Source: Amycolatopsis sp. DSM 110486
GTDB lineage: Bacteria; Actinomycetota; Actinomycetes; Mycobacteriales; Pseudonocardiaceae
Reading direction: 5' to 3'
Length of the DNA: 64,000 nt
NCBI RefSeq assembly: GCF_019468465.1
Contig: NZ_CP080519.1
Coordinates: 5,722,001-5,786,000 of the forward strand
The position numbers and the translations under genes are program-made. Below are positions 42,477 to 51,007 of this stretch, piece after piece; positions within the stretch are counted from its first letter, which is position 1, and each line of letters begins with the position of its first letter. Below the pieces are notes generated by a model. It was not told where the DNA came from, searched no databases, and saw only the letters and a program-made list of their open reading frames with translations.

Positions 42477-44045
42477 TCAGACGGTGACTTCCTCCTTCGG
42501 GAGGTCGACTTCGGTGGCGTTCGGGTCGACGTCGCGGTGGCGCAGCGCGAGCAGCCCGCCGACGACCATCGTGATCACCACGCCGACGAACGTGTACCAG
42601 TACGTGGCCAACGGCACCAGCGTCTTGGTGGCCGCGCCGAACTGGATGTGCACGGCCGTGGTCGCCTTGTCGAACTTGACGAACAGGATCAGGAACGCCA
42701 TGCACACCACCGAGCAGGCGAACGCGACGATCGCGTCGGGCTGGCGCGCCTTCTTCACGATCAGGCCGAGGAAGAACGAGCCCAGCAGCGCGCCGTAGGT
42801 GTAGCCGACGATGCCGAGGCCCTGCTGGATCACCGGGTCCTTCGAGTTGGTGAACAGCGACGCGAAGATCGCGAACACGACCGCCCAGATCAGCGTCCAC
42901 ATGCGACCGTGGCGCAGCAGCTTCGAGTCCTCGACCGACCGGTTCGTGAAGCGCTGGTAGAGGTCGGCGATGGTCGAAGTGGACAGTGCGTTGAGCGCCG
43001 AGGCCAGCGCGCCCATCGTGGACGCGAGGATGCCGGCGATGAGCAGGCCCGCCAGGCCCACGGGCAGGTCGTTGACGATGAAATTGGAGAACACGTCGTC
43101 GCCGGACATCTTCCCGGCCGCGACCGCGGTGGCCGTCGCGCCCGTCTTGCCGCCGGTGTAGACCCACAGCATCGCGCCGACCACCAGGAACAGCCCGAAC
43201 TGCACGAACACCACGAACGACGAGCCGATCAGCGCGCGCTGGCCGTCGCGCAGGCTCTTGGTCGACAGCAGCCGCCCGACGATCAACTGGTCCGCGCCGT
43301 GCGAGGCCATCGACAGGAAGGCGCCACCGACCACGGCGCCGATGAACGCGTACGGGCTGGTGATGATGTTGGACGTGAAGTCGGTGAGCTGGAAGCGGCC
43401 CTGGCTCGCGGCGATCGACGTCCAGCCGTCCGGCAGCTTGGTCGAGAGGAACACGACCGCGCCGATCGCGCCGAGGACGTAGAGCGACCACTGGATCACG
43501 TCGACCCAGATCACCGACTTGATGCCACCGACGAACGCGTAGATGAGCGTGAGCGCGGTCAGCAGCACCACGATGTGCCAGTACGACGTGTGGATGCCGT
43601 AGTGGTCGAGGATCGCCTTGATCGGGATGGCGCCGGCGAACAGCCGCAGGCCTTCGGCGAGCAGGCGCGTGACGACGAACGTGACCGACGCCGTGCCCTG
43701 CAGCCCGCGCCCGAAGCGGCGCCCGAGGAACTCGTACGCGCTCACGTAGTTGCCGCGGAAGTAGCGGGGCAGTAGCACGAACGCGGCGACGATGCGGCCG
43801 AGGATGTAGCCGAACGCCACCTCGAGGAAGAGGAACTCGCTGCCGAAGACCAGGCCCGGCGTCGAGATCACGGTGAGCGTGGAGGTCTCGGTGGCCACGA
43901 CCGAGAGCGTGACGGCCCACCAGGGCATGCTGCGTTCGCCGACGAAGTAGTCGTTCGCGGACTTCTGTCTGCGGCCGACCAGCACGCCGATGATCGGCAT
44001 CGCCGCCAGGTACACGATGACGATCACCAGATCGACTGGGTTCAT
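42477..44045 (-). CDS. Sodium:solute symporter (SSS/SLC5 family)
   Basis: A 522-residue transporter with about 13-14 hydrophobic helices. Family features are the N-terminal VGRRQKSANDYFVGERSMPW, the Na+-site region SVVATETSTLTVISTPG, the GYILGRIVAAFVLLPRYF segment and IAGILASTMGALASALNALS in the middle. The gene begins 10 nt after the anmK stop, so the two are almost certainly one operon. By this context the substrate may be a cell-wall amino sugar such as anhydro-N-acetylmuramate, but this is inference; SSS members carry many solutes. ATG 44045 (NPVDLVIVIVYLAAM) is the likely start. Confidence 0.9.
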   Translation of the reverse strand: MNPVDLVIVIVYLAAMPIIGVLVGRRQKSANDYFVGERSMPWWAVTLSVVATETSTLTVISTPGLVFGSEFLFLEVAFGYILGRIVAAFVLLPRYFRGNYVSAYEFLGRRFGRGLQGTASVTFVVTRLLAEGLRLFAGAIPIKAILDHYGIHTSYWHIVVLLTALTLIYAFVGGIKSVIWVDVIQWSLYVLGAIGAVVFLSTKLPDGWTSIAASQGRFQLTDFTSNIITSPYAFIGAVVGGAFLSMASHGADQLIVGRLLSTKSLRDGQRALIGSSFVVFVQFGLFLVVGAMLWVYTGGKTGATATAVAAGKMSGDDVFSNFIVNDLPVGLAGLLIAGILASTMGALASALNALSTSTIADLYQRFTNRSVEDSKLLRHGRMWTLIWAVVFAIFASLFTNSKDPVIQQGLGIVGYTYGALLGSFFLGLIVKKARQPDAIVAFACSVVCMAFLILFVKFDKATTAVHIQFGAATKTLVPLATYWYTFVGVVITMVVGGLLALRHRDVDPNATEVDLPKEEVTV

Positions 44046-44055
44046 GGGGTTTCTC

Positions 44056-45261
44056 CTACCGTCGTGCGCCAACTTCCGTGACCCGCAAGCGGTTCACGGT
44101 GCCCCCCAGTGGGGCCGGAAGGTTCAGGGGGTGTGCGCCCGGGGTGAGCGCGCCGAGCAGCCGGGGCCCGCGCGCGCCCGTCGCGGACGGCAGCGTGGCC
44201 GGCACGCCGCACCAGCTCAGCCAGCCGAGCAACGCGGTCAGGTACGCCTCTTTGCCCGCGCCGGGCAGGCCGAGGTCGTCGCTGGTGCGCAGGGTGACGC
44301 CCGGGAGGTTACCCGCCAGCGCCGCCATCACGGCGGGGTTGCGCATGCCGCCGCCGGACACGACGAGCGTCGCCGCGAGGTGGCGCCGGCATTCGGCGGC
44401 GACGGTCGCGGCGGTGAGCTCGGTGAGCGTCGCCAGGAGGTCTTCGGGCGTGAGCGGCGCCACGCCGGCGAGGGCGGCGTCGAGGTAGTCACCGTGGAAG
44501 TGCTCCTTGCCGGTGGACTTCGGTGGTGCGGCGGCGAAGTACGGGTCGGCGAGCAGCCGGTCGAGCAGATCGCGGCGGACGGTCCCGGCGAGCGCGAGCT
44601 TCCCGTCGACGTCGGCGTGCTGCTCGCCGCCGGTCACGCGGGCGGCGGCGAGGTCGAGCAACGCGTTGGCGGGGCCGGTGTCGTAGGCGAGCACGGTGTC
44701 GCTGCCGCTGACGACGGTGATGTTGGCGATGCCGCCGAGGTTCAGCGCGGCCACGGGTTTGCCCGTCTCCTCGGCGAGGCCACGCAGCCACAATGCGTCG
44801 AGCGTGCTGGCGAGCGGTGCGCCCTGGCCGCCCGCGGTGATGTCGCGGATGCGCAGGTCGGCGACGACGGGGGTGCCGGTGCGTTCGGCGATCCACGCGG
44901 GCTGGCCCAGCTGGAGCGTGCCGAGCGCCACGCCGTTCTCCACCCAGTGGTAGACGGTCTGGCCGAGCGAGGCGATCACGTCCACGGGCCCGTGCTCGGC
45001 GATGGCCTGTGCGGCGGCTTCGGCGAAGGCCTGGCCGACGCGAGTGTCGAGCACGGTGAGCGCTTCGGCGCTGCTCGGGTTGGGCGGCAGTGCGGCCAGC
45101 ACGGCTTCGCGGGTTTCCGCCGTGAAGGGCACGTCGAGCTCGCCGAGCGGGGTGAGGACCACGGTGCCGTCTTCGGCGTGCAGTTCGGCGACGGCGACGT
45201 CGATGCCGTCGACCGAAGTCCCCGAAAGGAGGCCGAGGACGCGGAAGCCGTGGGTTTTCAT
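44056..45261 (-). CDS. anmK: Anhydro-N-acetylmuramic acid kinase
   Basis: A 401-residue sugar kinase of the ASKHA fold. It begins VLGLLSGTSVDGIDVAVAEL, the AnmK ATP-binding start, and carries DVIASLGQTVYHW, NLGGIANITVVSG, AYDTGPANALLDLAA and LVVSGGGMRNPAVM. It hydrolyses the 1,6-anhydro ring of anhMurNAc and phosphorylates it to MurNAc-6-P for peptidoglycan recycling. No murQ etherase is in the window. ATG 45261 is the start; a much longer open frame upstream runs across ftsY and is a shadow. Confidence 0.95.
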   Translation of the reverse strand: MKTHGFRVLGLLSGTSVDGIDVAVAELHAEDGTVVLTPLGELDVPFTAETREAVLAALPPNPSSAEALTVLDTRVGQAFAEAAAQAIAEHGPVDVIASLGQTVYHWVENGVALGTLQLGQPAWIAERTGTPVVADLRIRDITAGGQGAPLASTLDALWLRGLAEETGKPVAALNLGGIANITVVSGSDTVLAYDTGPANALLDLAAARVTGGEQHADVDGKLALAGTVRRDLLDRLLADPYFAAAPPKSTGKEHFHGDYLDAALAGVAPLTPEDLLATLTELTAATVAAECRRHLAATLVVSGGGMRNPAVMAALAGNLPGVTLRTSDDLGLPGAGKEAYLTALLGWLSWCGVPATLPSATGARGPRLLGALTPGAHPLNLPAPLGGTVNRLRVTEVGARR

Positions 45262-45411
45262 CCGGAGTGGTTTAGCCGGGGTGAAGCGGTGACGCAACCC
45301 ACGTCGTGAAGTCTTGGCCGAATCGGAACTCTGCGTGTGATCCGTTGGCCTGAAGGGTGCAGCGCGGTGGGGTGTCCGGGGGAGCCTCGGAGCAGATGAC
45401 AGGATGGGTGC

Positions 45412-46761
45412 GTGTCGAGTACCTGGTTCTGGATCGTCATCGTCGCCGTCGTCGTCTTGGTCGCCGTGCTGGTGTCCGGGCTGCTCATCGCACGTCGGCG
45501 GCGGATCAGCCTCGAACAGACGCGCAAGGTCGAGGAGAAGCCGAAGGGTGGCGGGTACACCGCGTCCGGCGGCATCACCTTCGCGCCCGGAGGTGAGGCC
45601 GAGGCTGCCCCTCAGGCGGAACCGGTGCCGGCCGAGCACCCCGTCGAGGACCGCCCGGAGGTCGACGGCCAGCCCGCCGTGGGCGACGACGCCGCGGTGC
45701 CGCGCGACTCCGACCAGCGCACGATGCGCGACGTCAAGCTGCCCGAGCCGGAGTCGGAAGGCCCCGCGGCTGCGCCGGTCGCCGGCACCGTCGAACCGAT
45801 CGAGCCGGTCCTCCCGATCGAGGAGATCGACCCCGCGGCAGGCCGCCTGGATCGCCTGCGCGGCCGGCTGTCGAAGTCGCGCTCGATGTTCGGCCAGAGC
45901 CTGCTGGGCCTGCTCGGCGCCGGCGACCTCGACGAGGACTCCTGGCAGGACGTCGAGGACTCGCTGCTCATCGCCGACCTCGGCGCGGCCACCACGACCC
46001 AGATCGTCGAACGCCTGCGTGACGAGCTGTCGCGCCGCGCGGTGCGCACGCCCGCCGAAGCGCGCGAAGTGCTGCGCGAGGTCCTGACCGCTTCGCTGTC
46101 CACGGACGGCATCCGCGCCGTGCGCGCGCTGCCGCACGAGGTCGACGGCCAGAAGCAGCCCGCCGTCGTGCTCGTCGCCGGCGTGAACGGCACCGGCAAG
46201 ACCACCACTACCGGCAAACTCGCGCGCGTGCTCGTCTCGCAGGGATCCACCGTGGTGCTCGGCGCGGCCGACACCTTCCGCGCCGCGGCCGCCGACCAGC
46301 TCCAGACCTGGGGCGACCGGGTCGGCGCGTCGGTCGTGCGCGGCAAGGAAGGCGCCGACCCCGCGGCCGTCGCGTTCGACGCGGTGAAGCGCGGCATCGA
46401 CGAAGGCGCCGACGCGGTCCTCGTCGACACCGCAGGCCGCCTGCACACCAAAACCGGCCTCATGGACGAGCTCGGCAAGGTCAAGCGCGTGGTCGAGAAG
46501 CAGGCGAAGGTCGACGAGGTCCTGCTGGTGCTCGACGCCACTACGGGCCAGAACGGCCTCGCCCAGGCCCGCGTGTTCTCCGAAGTCATCGACGTCACGG
46601 GCATCGTGCTGACCAAGCTCGACGGCACGGCCAAGGGCGGCATCGTCTTCCAGGTCCAGAAGGAGCTCGGAGTGCCGGTGAAGCTGGTCGGCCTCGGTGA
46701 GGGCCCGGACGACCTGGCACCGTTCGAGCCCGGCGCGTTCGTGGACGCCCTGCTCGGCTGA
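45412..46761 (+). CDS. ftsY: Signal recognition particle receptor FtsY
   Basis: 449 residues. An N-terminal transmembrane helix (FWIVIVAVVVLVAVLVSGLL) and an acidic, disordered A-domain (about 30-140) precede the NG GTPase domain. G motifs are GVNGTGKTTTTGKLA (about 257), DTFRAAAADQL, DTAGRLHTK and TKLDGTAKGG, ending with LGEGPDDLAPFEPGAFVDAL. It docks SRP-ribosome complexes at the membrane. The GTG at 45412 follows GACAGGATGG. In most actinobacteria it lies directly after smc; here three minus-strand genes intervene. Confidence 0.96.
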   Translation: MSSTWFWIVIVAVVVLVAVLVSGLLIARRRRISLEQTRKVEEKPKGGGYTASGGITFAPGGEAEAAPQAEPVPAEHPVEDRPEVDGQPAVGDDAAVPRDSDQRTMRDVKLPEPESEGPAAAPVAGTVEPIEPVLPIEEIDPAAGRLDRLRGRLSKSRSMFGQSLLGLLGAGDLDEDSWQDVEDSLLIADLGAATTTQIVERLRDELSRRAVRTPAEAREVLREVLTASLSTDGIRAVRALPHEVDGQKQPAVVLVAGVNGTGKTTTTGKLARVLVSQGSTVVLGAADTFRAAAADQLQTWGDRVGASVVRGKEGADPAAVAFDAVKRGIDEGADAVLVDTAGRLHTKTGLMDELGKVKRVVEKQAKVDEVLLVLDATTGQNGLAQARVFSEVIDVTGIVLTKLDGTAKGGIVFQVQKELGVPVKLVGLGEGPDDLAPFEPGAFVDALLG

Positions 46762-46869
46762 GACAGGATTCGCCCGTTGAGGTGATCAACCGGCGAAGCG
46801 GGCGGAACCCTCGTGGGTTTCTGCCACGGTGGACTCGTCGCTGCAGGCCGGACGAGGGGTTCACGGGGG

Positions 46870-47424
46870 ATGACGGGCGGGTTCGACGCCGTAACGGAGG
46901 AGCTCGAACGCGCCGCCGACACCATCGGCGACGTCGTCGGGGGCGCCGCGGGCCTGCTGTGGCAGGGCCCGAGCGGCGACTACGGGCACCCCGGCGTGCA
47001 GGCGGGCTGGGGCAGCTTCATCGCGGACATCGAGTCCGTCGTCGAAGGACTCACCGGTAAGGCCCACGGCCACGGCGAGGACCTGCGCACGGCGGCGGTC
47101 CGCTACGCGGGCGCCGACGACACCGCGAGCGACTCGATCGTGAAGACCGCGGCGAAGGCGTTCGGCGGCTCTTCCGGCGGCGGCATCTTCGGCCCACTCG
47201 GCGAGATCCTGCACACCTCCGTTGACCCGAAGCCGGGCGACGGCGAGAAGCTCGGTCCCGCGTGGACCGGCGGCGCGACCGGCCGCATCAGCGGGTCGAT
47301 CGACGAACTCCCGCCGGACGTGATGAGTCCCGAGCGCTCCCGGGAGCTGTTCCCCCGTCCGAAGTCCGAGGTGGAGGGCCCTGACCCCGTAACAGAGGCG
47401 GACGGCGAAGGACCGGTGTTCTGA
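46870..47424 (+). CDS. WXG/ESX-associated-like small protein, first gene of a secretion-type cassette
   Basis: 184 residues, not assigned to a named family with certainty. Residues 1-90 are predicted mostly helical (VTEELERAADTIGDVVGGAA; IADIESVVEGLTGKA; LRTAAVRYAGADD) with LLWQG at 30-33, resembling ESX-1 secretion-associated/WXG-type proteins of actinobacteria, where such helical hairpins end in a YxxxD-like segment (here RYAGADD). The C-terminal half is Gly/Pro-rich and probably disordered. No signal peptide is present. The stop shares one base with the next gene (TGATG), indicating coupling. GGGGG lies directly before the ATG at 46870. Confidence 0.6.
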   Translation: MTGGFDAVTEELERAADTIGDVVGGAAGLLWQGPSGDYGHPGVQAGWGSFIADIESVVEGLTGKAHGHGEDLRTAAVRYAGADDTASDSIVKTAAKAFGGSSGGGIFGPLGEILHTSVDPKPGDGEKLGPAWTGGATGRISGSIDELPPDVMSPERSRELFPRPKSEVEGPDPVTEADGEGPVF

Positions 47425-48839
47425 TGGCCGCCGAAATGGGGGAGACGACCGACCCGAAGGACCTCGTCCCCGGCGAGCCGCGCTTCATCTCGGGCGACCT
47501 GAAGGATCTCGTCCGCAACATCCAGAAGATGGCCGCGATCTCCGACGGCCTCTCGGGCGTCGACGCGAAGCAGTGGTCCGGCGTAGCGAGCGACCGGTTC
47601 CGCGAGACCTTCGGCCGGGAGCCGAAGAAGTGGTTCGACACCATCGGCGTCCTGGGCACCGGCGCCAACGCCCTCGCCGATTACGGCGACGCCCTGACGC
47701 GCAGCCAGTCCGAAGCCCAGCGGGCGATCGAGCTGTACACGCAGGGCCAGGCCGCCACGCGGGCCGCGTCCGCGCAGTGGATTGTGGACGCCTACAAGGC
47801 CCTCACCGGCGGGTACTCGGTCCCGGCCTTCGCCGACCCCGGTCAGGGCGCGACGCAGGAGGCCGAGCGGATCCTGAGGGCCGCCCGCGCCGCTCTGGAA
47901 GAGGCCGGCGGTTCCACGGCGGAAAAGCTGGGCTTCGAGAAGAAGGCCGACGGTACGTACAAAAAGGATCTCGGGGATTCCCACGAGTTCGGCGCTGCGC
48001 ACCGCGACAAAGAGACGAAGACGGAGTGGGACCCCGACAAGAAGAAGTGGGTCAAGGTCGAGGAGGACCCCGGCGGCTGGCAGGACCACAAGGGCGGCAA
48101 GAACTATTCCCGCGAATTCGGTTCGCAGTCCGACGGCATGCTCACCGACAAACTCGGCGGCCTCCTCGAAAAGTTCGGCATCGACACCTCCGAAAGCACG
48201 GTGTCGGCGTCGGCGAGTGTCGACCTCGTCGACGGCTCGCTGGAGGGGAAGTTCGGCGACGGAACCTTCGGCGGCAGCGGCAAAATCGAGGGCGCGGCCC
48301 TCGGCGCCGGCGCCGAGGCGCACGCCGGTGCGGGCCCGCTGGGTCTCACGGCGGGCGCGTCGGCCGAGGCGTACCTGGCTAAGGGCAGTGCCCAGGGTGA
48401 GGTCCACTACGGCGACCACGTCTCGGTCAAGGGCGATGCCTCGGCCGAGGTCGGAGCCAAGGCGTCCGCCCAGGGATCGCTCGGCTGGTCCGGGATGCAG
48501 GGCAGCGTCGAAGGATTCGCGGGCGGCCGCATCGAGGCCAACGCGAGCGCCGAGGTCGCCGGTGTCACCGCCGGTGCGCACGGCGAGGCGTGGGCCGGCG
48601 TCGGGGCCGAGGCGAGCGCCCAGTTCGGCATGGGCGACGACGGGAAGTTCCACGTCGGCGCTTCGCTCGGCGTGGCCCTGGGTATCGGTGGCAAGGTCGG
48701 GTTCGACCTCAGCATCGATCCGGGTGAGGTCGTCGACACCGTGCAGGACGTGGCCGGTGACGTCGCCGACGTGGCCTCCGACGTCGGGCACGGCATCGCG
48801 AACGCCGCGGGCGCGGTGGGCGACTTCCTCGGCTTCTGA
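47424..48839 (+). CDS. Putative T7SS-secreted protein with WxG N-terminus and Gly/Ala strand repeats
   Basis: 471 residues. The N-terminal 150 residues form an alpha-helical WXG100-like region with WSG at 51-53 followed by FRETFGREPKKWF and a long helix (SQSEAQRAIELYTQGQAATR). A charged linker (about 180-240, DKETKTEWDPDKKKW) leads to about 190 residues of alternating small/polar pattern such as GAGAEAHAGAG, VKGDASAEVGAKASAQGSLG and VTAGAHGEAWAGVGAEASA, which resembles repetitive beta-strand or beta-helix structure. It ends in an amphipathic helix (VVDTVQDVAGDVADVASDVG). There is no recognisable toxin domain, signal peptide or transmembrane helix. Proteins annotated as putative T7SS-secreted have this plan; the role is unknown. 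Confidence 0.65.
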   Translation: MAAEMGETTDPKDLVPGEPRFISGDLKDLVRNIQKMAAISDGLSGVDAKQWSGVASDRFRETFGREPKKWFDTIGVLGTGANALADYGDALTRSQSEAQRAIELYTQGQAATRAASAQWIVDAYKALTGGYSVPAFADPGQGATQEAERILRAARAALEEAGGSTAEKLGFEKKADGTYKKDLGDSHEFGAAHRDKETKTEWDPDKKKWVKVEEDPGGWQDHKGGKNYSREFGSQSDGMLTDKLGGLLEKFGIDTSESTVSASASVDLVDGSLEGKFGDGTFGGSGKIEGAALGAGAEAHAGAGPLGLTAGASAEAYLAKGSAQGEVHYGDHVSVKGDASAEVGAKASAQGSLGWSGMQGSVEGFAGGRIEANASAEVAGVTAGAHGEAWAGVGAEASAQFGMGDDGKFHVGASLGVALGIGGKVGFDLSIDPGEVVDTVQDVAGDVADVASDVGHGIANAAGAVGDFLGF

Positions 48840-48864
48840 CCACCAGAGATTCGGAGCAGACACA

Positions 48865-49365
48865 GTGGCAGGCACTCTCCCCGTCCCGATCGTCTTCGAG
48901 CTGCCGGACGGATGGCGATCCGTTCCGCCCGACGAAGTCGGCACGCCGGACGCCGCGTTCGTCGCGCTCAACACCGGCAGTTCGCGCGAGGGCTTCACGG
49001 CGAACATCACGATCACCGGCGAGCTCCGCGAGGACGACGCGCCGCTCACGGCCATCGGTGACGAGGCCGTCGAGCGGTTGCGGAGCGCGGGCGCACAGGG
49101 CGTGCAGCTCGGGCGGCGCAACGAGGTCGGCTCGGCGGAGAACCCGGGTCTCACGCAGGCGGTGAAGTTGACCGTCGGCCTCAAGGGCAAGCAGGTTGAC
49201 CTCGTGCAGTTCCAGGTGTTCATGGTCATGCGAGACCAGCAAAACCCGGAGCGGCGCGCGGTCTTGCACATCGTGCTGTCCGCGCTGCTGGAAAACCAGT
49301 TCGAGCACGTCATCGACGACTTCCAGAAGTTCCTCACCACCGTCAAACCGGAGCAGGCGGCATGA
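48865..49365 (+). CDS. LpqN/DUF1795-like small protein of the cassette
   Basis: 166 residues. FELPDGWRSVPPDEVGTPDA at the start, the middle FTANITITGELRE and the C-terminal helix FEHVIDDFQKFLTTV suggest the PsbP/LpqN/DUF1795-like alpha-beta fold seen in mycobacterial lipoproteins and T7SS-linked proteins. No signal peptide is present, so this copy would be cytoplasmic or carried out by another route. GTG 48865 starts 25 nt after the previous stop and follows GGAGCAGA. The stop overlaps the YbaB-like gene by 4 nt. Confidence 0.6.
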   Translation: MAGTLPVPIVFELPDGWRSVPPDEVGTPDAAFVALNTGSSREGFTANITITGELREDDAPLTAIGDEAVERLRSAGAQGVQLGRRNEVGSAENPGLTQAVKLTVGLKGKQVDLVQFQVFMVMRDQQNPERRAVLHIVLSALLENQFEHVIDDFQKFLTTVKPEQAA

Positions 49366-49832
49366 ACGACACCGCACGGCAGCTGCTGGCCCGCATCGAG
49401 GCGATCGACACGGCCGCGGCGGACAACCGCTTGCGGGCCGAGGCATACAAGCGCGTGGCCGACGAACTGAAAGACGCGATGGGCAGCGCCACCTCACCGG
49501 ACGGCGTGGTCGCCGTAGTCGCTGGTCCCGGCGGTGCGATCGCGTCGGTCACCTTCAGCGAACGGGCCCGGGAAACGGATCCCGCTGTGCTGTCGTCGGA
49601 CGTCATGCGCGCGATCGGCGAAGCGCAGGCTGCGGCGGCGCGGATGCAGGCCGACGTGGTGCGCCGCGGACTCGGCAGTACCGAGTTCCTCAACCGCGTG
49701 CTCGACTCCGACGAGCAGCTCTTCGGCGCTCCTCGCCCGGCAGCGCCGGCCCCGCCGAAGCCGACTCGAGCAGCGCCCGCGGACGACGAGTTCGACGACT
49801 TCAGCGTCTACGACCAAGAGCCGACCCGGTGA
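49362..49832 (+). CDS. YbaB/EbfC-family-like protein
   Basis: 156 residues. A helical N-terminus (ARQLLARIEAIDTAAADNRL) is followed by the YbaB-type strand region SPDGVVAVVAGPGGAIASVT and the helix DPAVLSSDVMRAIGEAQAAA, the core of the YbaB/EbfC DNA-binding fold. The C-terminal 35 residues are Pro/Ala/Asp-rich. Divergent YbaB-like proteins are repeatedly found beside WXG/T7SS-type genes in actinobacteria, where their role is unknown. Overlaps of 4 nt on both sides tie it to the cassette. Confidence 0.75.
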   Translation: MNDTARQLLARIEAIDTAAADNRLRAEAYKRVADELKDAMGSATSPDGVVAVVAGPGGAIASVTFSERARETDPAVLSSDVMRAIGEAQAAAARMQADVVRRGLGSTEFLNRVLDSDEQLFGAPRPAAPAPPKPTRAAPADDEFDDFSVYDQEPTR

Positions 49833-50569
49833 GCACAGCGCTCATCCTCGTGATCGTCATCGGCGGCACGCTCCTGATCGCGGCCGCGGTGACGTGGTTC
49901 GTGGTGTGGAACAACCGCGGTATGCAGCGCGCCGAAGCCGGGGTGTTGCAGCGGCTGAGCCAGGAATCGCCGCGGCGGGGCTGGCAGTACGAGGAGCGCA
50001 ACGACTCCTACTGCGCCTTCTACAACGAAGGCGACCACTATCTGCAGCGTTCCTTCGCGGACGAGCTGTTCTCACCGAGCGATCCGTTCGCGCGGCTGCC
50101 CGAGGCGTTCGAGGCGCACGAGATCGTGAGCGGGACGCACCGGGGACGCCCCTTCCTCGGCGCCAGGTTCAAGGTGCGCCAACGCGGCGTGGCCATCCAC
50201 TACACGCGGGCCGTGTGGGTGCGCACTCCGAAACTCGGCCCTGCCCTGCAGGTGGGCCCGGCGGTGGCGCTCGAGAGCCGCGTGAACGACTCGATCGGAC
50301 GCGGCGACCTTCGAGTGGGCGACCCCGAGTTCGACGAGCGCTACGAGGTGCTCACCGGCGACGATCGCTTCGCCCGTGCGGTGCTCGTACCGCAGGTCAC
50401 CCAGTTCTTGAAGACCGACCCTCGCGAATTCCGCGGGTTCACCTTGTTCGGCGCGAACTTCGTGGTCCTCGACCGCCTCGTCGATCACCGTGATCCCGAA
50501 AAACTCGTCGCCGCATTGGACTTGCGGTGCGACCTGCTGGATTTGGTTCCGCGTTCCGTCTGGGCCTAG
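49829..50569 (+). CDS. Membrane-anchored protein of the cassette, unknown function
   Basis: 246 residues. One N-terminal transmembrane helix (ALILVIVIGGTLLIAAAVTWFVVW, residues about 4-27) is followed by a 215-residue cytoplasmic-looking alpha/beta domain: RRGWQYEERNDSYCAFYN, SGTHRGRPFLGARFKVRQRG, IHYTRAVWVRTPKLGPALQV and FRGFTLFGANFVVLDRLVDH. I do not recognise the family beyond its occurrence in such actinobacterial clusters. GTG 49829 overlaps the YbaB-like stop (GTGA). It could anchor the other products at the membrane; that is inference. Confidence 0.6.
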   Translation: MSTALILVIVIGGTLLIAAAVTWFVVWNNRGMQRAEAGVLQRLSQESPRRGWQYEERNDSYCAFYNEGDHYLQRSFADELFSPSDPFARLPEAFEAHEIVSGTHRGRPFLGARFKVRQRGVAIHYTRAVWVRTPKLGPALQVGPAVALESRVNDSIGRGDLRVGDPEFDERYEVLTGDDRFARAVLVPQVTQFLKTDPREFRGFTLFGANFVVLDRLVDHRDPEKLVAALDLRCDLLDLVPRSVWA

Positions 50570-50581
50570 AGGAGGCTGGCT

Positions 50582-50896
50582 GTGGTGCGTCGTTTGTTGG
50601 TCGCGGTGTGTGGCATCGCTTTGGTGGCCGGGTGTTCCGCGCACGTGGAGGTGACGCGGCGGGTGGCGAAGGCCGATCTGGAGAAGGGGATCGCCGACGC
50701 GCTGCAGAGCTCGATCGGGCAGCGGCCGGACACGGTGACGTGCCCAGGGCCGATCGACGCGAAAGTCGGGCAGCAGATGCGCTGCGAGCTGAGCGCCGGC
50801 ACGACCAGGGCGGGCCTCACAGCGACCATCAACACCGTCAACGGCAGCGACGTCCGCTACTCGGTGAAGGTGGACGACCACGTCATCAGCAATTGA
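50582..50896 (+). CDS. DUF4333-type lipoprotein
   Basis: 104 residues. The signal peptide MVRRLLVAVCGIALVAGC ends in a clear lipobox (LVAGC, Cys18). The remainder matches the DUF4333 pattern: VAKADLEKGIADALQ, a conserved cysteine pair in DTVTCPGPIDAKVGQQMRCE (a likely disulfide) and VNGSDVRYSVKVDD. The function of DUF4333 is unknown; it is common in actinobacterial lipoproteins. GTG 50582 has GGAGG close upstream, and the gene starts 12 nt after the previous one, so it probably belongs to the same transcript. Confidence 0.8.
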   Translation: MVRRLLVAVCGIALVAGCSAHVEVTRRVAKADLEKGIADALQSSIGQRPDTVTCPGPIDAKVGQQMRCELSAGTTRAGLTATINTVNGSDVRYSVKVDDHVISN

Positions 50897-51007
50897 GGTG
50901 ACACACCGGTCCCCACCGGCGCACACTCGCGGTGTGTATTGACGCCCGCGTGGACCGCCCGTTTCCCCTCGTCACCCGAACACCCCCCGACGAGAGGAAA
51001 CCCGGTG

